From: CAZYJD01 sp964647785
GTDB taxonomy: Bacteria > Bacteroidota > Bacteroidia > NS11-12g > UBA9320
DNA length: 18,410 bases
Assembly: GCA_964647785.1 (NCBI GenBank)
Contig: CAZYJD010000041.1
Coordinates: 1 to 18,410 of the forward strand
Direction of reading: 5' to 3'
Shown in pieces: positions 15,433 through 18,410 of the stretch. The notes beneath the pieces are model-generated. The model had not been told where the DNA came from and did not search any database. It saw only the letters and a list, made by a program, of their open reading frames with translations. The translations under genes and the position numbers were made by a program. Position 1 is the first letter of the stretch. Every line of letters starts with the position of its first letter.

Positions 15433-15440
15433 TATAATTG
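15433..15440 (+). promoter_or_regulatory. Weak -7-like box before gldK
   Basis: TATAATTG differs from TAnnTTTG at one fixed position and has no TTG at -33. If active it would start a transcript of about 35 nt leader ahead of gldK, beginning at the base of the hairpin at 15444. Read-through from porP may suffice instead. Confidence 0.22.
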
Positions 15441-15443
15441 CCG

Positions 15444-15465
15444 TTCGTTCGTTAGAATGAGCGAA
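15444..15465 (+). other. Potential hairpin in the gldK leader
   Basis: TTCGTTCGT at 15444-15452 can pair with ATGAGCGAA at 15457-15465 around a TAGA loop: nine pairs, two of them G-U. It ends 17 nt before the gldK ATG. There is no T-tract, so termination is unlikely; an mRNA stabiliser or processing site between porP and gldK is possible. Confidence 0.35.
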
Positions 15466-15482
15466 AAGTTCATAGAAAGATT

Positions 15483-16736
15483 ATGAGAAAATTATCGAAA
15501 ATAGTTGGTCTGTTTATGCTATTCACCTTCTTTGGGTGCGGTTTAAACAACAATCAGGGAGAACTCACCGGTGTTCCGGGAAGAAGACCCTGGTTTCATC
15601 CCCAGCCTTATGGTACGGTTTACATTCCAACCGGAACTTATCACAGTGGCCAGAGTGACCAGGACATTTTCAGAAGCTACATTGCTCCTAATAAGCAGGT
15701 TACTGTTCATGCCATGTGGATGGACGACACGGAAATTACCAATAATGAGTACCGTCAGTTCGTTTACTATGTGATCGATTCAATGGCCCGCTACATCTTA
15801 GATGAGCCTTATGTGATGGAAGATGATGAAGGGAACCGCTACATCAATTATGAAGAAGAGGTTGACTGGGAGGAGAGTGCCGAAGATCTTGAGGAAATGT
15901 TCTATCGTCCGTCAGAGCGTTTTCAAAACCGCAAACAAATCGATACCAGGAAATTGGTTTTTGAATACCAGTGGATCGATTATGTAACGGCTGCCAATAA
16001 TCCGAACATTAATCGCAAGGATTTAATCAAGAAGGAAAAAGTGAATATCTATCCGGATACCCTCTGTTGGATTCGTGATTTTACTTTCTCTTACAACGAT
16101 CCCATGACCCGTGTTTATTTCTGGCACCCCAAATACGACGACTATCCTGTTGTAGGAGTAAACTGGCACCAAGCCAATGCCTTCTGCAAATGGAGAACCA
16201 ATTGGCTCAATCGCTACTGGTTGTCTGAGGGAATGCCTATCACCGAAGAATTCCGTTTGCCTTCGGAGTTTGAATGGGAATATGCAGCTCGTGGTGGTCG
16301 CGACAACAACCCTTATCCATGGGGAGGTCCGTACACCAGAAATAGCAAAGGTTGTTTCCTTGCAAACTTCAAGCCAAATCGTGGTAATTACATCGATGAT
16401 GGCGGTTTGTATCCCGTTCGCGCTGATGCCTACTTTCCTAATGATTACGGATTGTATAACATGGCTGGTAATGTGGCAGAATGGACCCGCAATGCTTATG
16501 CGGAAAGTACCCATCAATTCACACATGATCTGAATCCTGATTATGTGTATGATGCAAAGGATAGTGACCCTATTACCATGAAGCGAAAAGTTATTCGCGG
16601 CGGGTCATGGAAAGACATTGCGTACTTCATCCAAACCGGTTCTAGAAGCTACGAGTATCAAGATAGTTCTAAATCTTTCGTCGGCTTTAGAACAGTTCAG
16701 ACTTATATTGGTCGCAGTGCCCTCGATAAGCGCTGA
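15483..16736 (+). CDS. gldK: Gliding motility / T9SS lipoprotein GldK (PorK)
   Basis: Outer-membrane-attached periplasmic lipoprotein that with GldN (PorN) forms the large ring of the type IX secretion system. Residues 1-18 are a lipoprotein signal with the lipobox ending FFGC, lipidated at Cys19. The remainder is a formylglycine-generating-enzyme/sulfatase-modifying (FGE-like) fold: YGTVYIPTGTYHSG, MWMDDTEITNNEYRQFV, VVGVNWHQANAFCKW, FRLPSEFEWEYAARGG, NMAGNVAEWTRNAY and VIRGGSWKD. In GldK this fold is structural rather than enzymatic as far as is known. At 417 aa it is shorter than the GldK/PorK proteins I recall (roughly 450-490 aa), but no motif is missing. It is 136 nt after porP and 58 nt before gldL, within the standard gldKLMN order. 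Confidence 0.96.
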   Translation: MRKLSKIVGLFMLFTFFGCGLNNNQGELTGVPGRRPWFHPQPYGTVYIPTGTYHSGQSDQDIFRSYIAPNKQVTVHAMWMDDTEITNNEYRQFVYYVIDSMARYILDEPYVMEDDEGNRYINYEEEVDWEESAEDLEEMFYRPSERFQNRKQIDTRKLVFEYQWIDYVTAANNPNINRKDLIKKEKVNIYPDTLCWIRDFTFSYNDPMTRVYFWHPKYDDYPVVGVNWHQANAFCKWRTNWLNRYWLSEGMPITEEFRLPSEFEWEYAARGGRDNNPYPWGGPYTRNSKGCFLANFKPNRGNYIDDGGLYPVRADAYFPNDYGLYNMAGNVAEWTRNAYAESTHQFTHDLNPDYVYDAKDSDPITMKRKVIRGGSWKDIAYFIQTGSRSYEYQDSSKSFVGFRTVQTYIGRSALDKR

Positions 16737-16745
16737 TTTCAATAG

Positions 16746-16795
16746 CAACATAACAAACACTTTAAATAACAAATAACAAACAACAACAACAACTA
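16746..16795 (+). promoter_or_regulatory. G-free A/C-rich leader of gldL
   Basis: From 16746 to the T of the gldL start codon there is not a single G, and the last part is a CAA run (16781-16793). There is no Shine-Dalgarno sequence. Such a leader cannot form stable RNA structure, and A-rich leaders are a recognised substitute for Shine-Dalgarno pairing in Bacteroidota. Efficient initiation of gldL is the inferred purpose. Confidence 0.5.
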
Positions 16796-17451
16796 TGAGC
16801 AAGAGTATTTTTGAAAGTAAAGCCTTCAAAAAAGTGATGGCGATGTCCTATGGTCTCGGTGCAGCGATCGTAATCCTTGGAGCACTGTTTAAAATCCTTC
16901 ACTGGAAAGGGGCCGATGTGATGCTAACTGTGGGGATGATCACTGAAGCCATAATCTTCTTGGTATCGGCATTTGAACCATTACATCAAGATGTTGACTG
17001 GACCCTTGTTTATCCTGAATTGGCAGGAATGGATGGCGATGGCGACAAAAGAAAAGGTAGCGGAGGTAAGCAGGATTCTGTTTCTCAGGAGCTTGATAAA
17101 ATGCTTGAAGATGCTAAGATAGGTCCTGAGCTGATTGAAGGATTGGGAACAGGTCTTAGAAGCCTTACAGAGAATGTGGGTCAAATGGCCAATCTTTCAG
17201 GAGCTACTGTAGCCACCAAGGAGTATGCAGAAAATGTACAAAAGGCTAATGAAGCCCTGGTAGGAATGAATGATTCTTATGCCAGAACCATCGAAGCTCT
17301 CAGCTCACTCGCTGAAACATCAGAAAATGTGCGCCAAACAGGAAGTCAAATAGCAAGCATAAACGAAAACCTTGCTGCATTCGATGGCAACATTAAAAAC
17401 CTCAATAGCATTTATGGAGGTATGTTAAACGCCATGCGCGTGTCTAGCTGA
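16795..17451 (+). CDS. gldL: Gliding motility / T9SS motor protein GldL (PorL)
   Basis: Inner-membrane subunit of the proton-driven motor that powers type IX secretion and gliding; five copies surround two GldM helices in the known structures. The 218-aa protein has two membrane helices, about residues 14-32 (VMAMSYGLGAAIVILGALF) and 40-60 (ADVMLTVGMITEAIIFLVSA), joined by the KILHWKG loop. Charged residues suited to proton handling are retained in or beside the membrane: Lys33, His36, Glu51 in helix 2, and Glu61. From about residue 85 the cytoplasmic part is a long helical, Gln/Asn/Ala/Glu-rich segment with coiled-coil character. It lies 58 nt after gldK behind a G-free leader and 44 nt before gldM. 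Confidence 0.97.
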   Translation: MSKSIFESKAFKKVMAMSYGLGAAIVILGALFKILHWKGADVMLTVGMITEAIIFLVSAFEPLHQDVDWTLVYPELAGMDGDGDKRKGSGGKQDSVSQELDKMLEDAKIGPELIEGLGTGLRSLTENVGQMANLSGATVATKEYAENVQKANEALVGMNDSYARTIEALSSLAETSENVRQTGSQIASINENLAAFDGNIKNLNSIYGGMLNAMRVSS

Positions 17452-17480
17452 TCATATTGATTACTGAATCTAAATTTATA

Positions 17481-17486
17481 AGGAGG
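17481..17486 (+). promoter_or_regulatory. Consensus Shine-Dalgarno of gldM
   Basis: AGGAGG, a full anti-16S match, lies 9 nt before the gldM ATG at 17496. This confirms the start. It is notable because clear Shine-Dalgarno sites are uncommon in Bacteroidota and gldL next door has none. Confidence 0.7.
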
Positions 17487-17495
17487 TAATTAGTT

Positions 17496-18410
17496 ATGGC
17501 AGGAGGAAAATTGTCGCCCAGACAGAAAATGATCAACATGATGTATCTCGTGTTGACAGCTCTGCTGGCGCTGAACGTATCCAAAGAAATCCTCAAGTCT
17601 TTTCACTTGATGGAAGTGAGTTTTAACAAGGCGCAGGCCAATGTGGACTCAAAGAATAGTACTTTGATGGCTGCTTTTCAGGAGCAGGCAGCAAACAACC
17701 CCAAAGCCAAGCCTTATTTCAATAGGGCAAAGGAAGTTACAAAAATCACTGATGATTTTGTGAGCTACATTGAGGGGATTAAATCTTATCTGATTGAATC
17801 AACGGAAGGTCGTGCAGAGCCCGAAGAAGGTCAGGCAGCTGATGCGCTGACGGAATTGAAGCAGGCAGATAACATGGAAAAGCATGCCAACTACTTTGTA
17901 AAAGAACTTTACAATGGAAAAGAAGGTGGTAGAGGGGACGAACTTCAGGCCAAAATCAATGGTGCACTTGATGCCATGTTGAAGGCCATTGAGAATAATC
18001 CCAATGATACGAGTGGTACTTACAACATCGATAAAGCCGATATTGAAAAGATTCGCCAAAGTTCTGATTTGAAAGCGCTGGATGGAGCTACAGAGAAGGA
18101 AAAATACATTTCCATGTATTTCGAGCACAGCCCACTCGCAGCGGTGATTACCATGCTCACTAAAATCCAGAATGATGCGAAGAACACCGAATCAGATGTG
18201 TTAAACCTTCTGGTTTCCAAGGTTGGGGCTGATCAGTTTAAATTTAATAAGCTCACGGCCACAGTTGTTGCCCCTTCAAGCACGGTGATGGTGGGTGAAG
18301 AGTATGAGGCAAAAATTTTACTCGTAGCTTCTAACACAGATATATCACCTTCAGTTCAATTGGCGTCAGGTGCTGATTTGCCGGTTGAAGATGGGATGGG
18401 TGTTTTCAAG
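17496..18410 (+). CDS. gldM: Gliding motility / T9SS motor protein GldM (PorM), 5' part
   Basis: Partner of GldL in the T9SS motor: a dimer whose single membrane helix sits inside the GldL ring and whose long periplasmic shaft reaches the GldK/GldN ring. The window holds the first 305 codons and the frame is open at the edge; the full protein is normally a little over 500 aa. The N-terminus MAGGKLSPRQKMINMMYLVL is canonical, with Arg9 just before the membrane helix (about 11-30), the residue thought to pair with the GldL glutamate. The helical periplasmic D1 domain covers about 35-240, and a beta-rich D2-like segment (LTATVVAPSSTVMVGEEYEAK) begins near 250. Start chosen from the N-terminal match and a consensus Shine-Dalgarno. 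gldN is expected next, outside the window. Confidence 0.97.
   Translation, partial: MAGGKLSPRQKMINMMYLVLTALLALNVSKEILKSFHLMEVSFNKAQANVDSKNSTLMAAFQEQAANNPKAKPYFNRAKEVTKITDDFVSYIEGIKSYLIESTEGRAEPEEGQAADALTELKQADNMEKHANYFVKELYNGKEGGRGDELQAKINGALDAMLKAIENNPNDTSGTYNIDKADIEKIRQSSDLKALDGATEKEKYISMYFEHSPLAAVITMLTKIQNDAKNTESDVLNLLVSKVGADQFKFNKLTATVVAPSSTVMVGEEYEAKILLVASNTDISPSVQLASGADLPVEDGMGVFK

Noticed and set aside
16023..16526. 167-codon open frame on the minus strand across gldK
   Set aside because: Antisense shadow of a well-recognised gene; its translation shows no family motif and its ends have no start signals.
17471..17478. TAAATTTA as a -7 box for gldM
   Set aside because: One fixed base is wrong, there is no -33 TTG at suitable spacing, and gldM is expected to share the gldKL transcript.

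Overview
This window is from the chromosome of a Bacteroidota bacterium, most likely a Flavobacteriia-like lineage of moderate G+C. The evidence is a type IX secretion / gliding gene set (porP, gldK, gldL and the start of gldM), a TonB-dependent receptor with the N-terminal carboxypeptidase-regulatory-like domain typical of the phylum, a Bacteroidota-style single-domain proline dehydrogenase, and several Bacteroidota promoter cores (TAnnTTTG) just upstream of genes. The finer taxonomy is inference only.

Layout. Bases 1-705 hold the 3' end of an outer-membrane beta-barrel gene. Bases 784-5668 form a tight plus-strand run: proline dehydrogenase, a PcaF/PaaJ-like thiolase, truA and an MsbA-type ABC exporter, with gaps of 3 nt or overlaps throughout. 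Next come trpS (5752-6753) and a deoxynucleoside kinase (6788-7402), each with its own promoter-like element. Bases 7386-9571 are on the minus strand, read right to left: pdhA, a membrane-anchored TPR protein and ribH. ribH meets the kinase tail to tail with a 17-bp overlap. Divergent from pdhA is a plus-strand run of recF, a DUF721/DciA-like gene and rpe (9620-11658), followed 28 nt later by a TonB-dependent receptor (11687-14152). The right end is the T9SS locus: porP (14246-15346), gldK (15483-16736), gldL (16795-17451) and gldM (17496 to the window edge, incomplete).

How the genes work together. The left cluster suggests amino-acid and acyl-CoA catabolism (proline oxidation, thiolysis) sharing a transcript with housekeeping functions (tRNA pseudouridylation, export). 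The centre holds housekeeping metabolism and replication/repair genes. The right end builds the type IX secretion machine: GldL and GldM form the proton-driven inner-membrane motor, GldM spans the periplasm to the GldK(/N) lipoprotein ring, and PorP is the outer-membrane partner. gldN should lie just beyond the right edge.

Coding density is very high and no gene-free stretch exceeds 300 bases. I see no rRNA, tRNA, CRISPR array, insertion sequence, integrase or phage gene. I did not find a convincing undescribed system. The points worth a second look are regulatory and architectural: short-leader or leaderless promoters, a 16-bp perfect palindrome before ribH, a G-free leader on gldL contrasted with a perfect Shine-Dalgarno on gldM, a leader hairpin on gldK, non-ATG starts and coupled genes, and the orphan pdhA.
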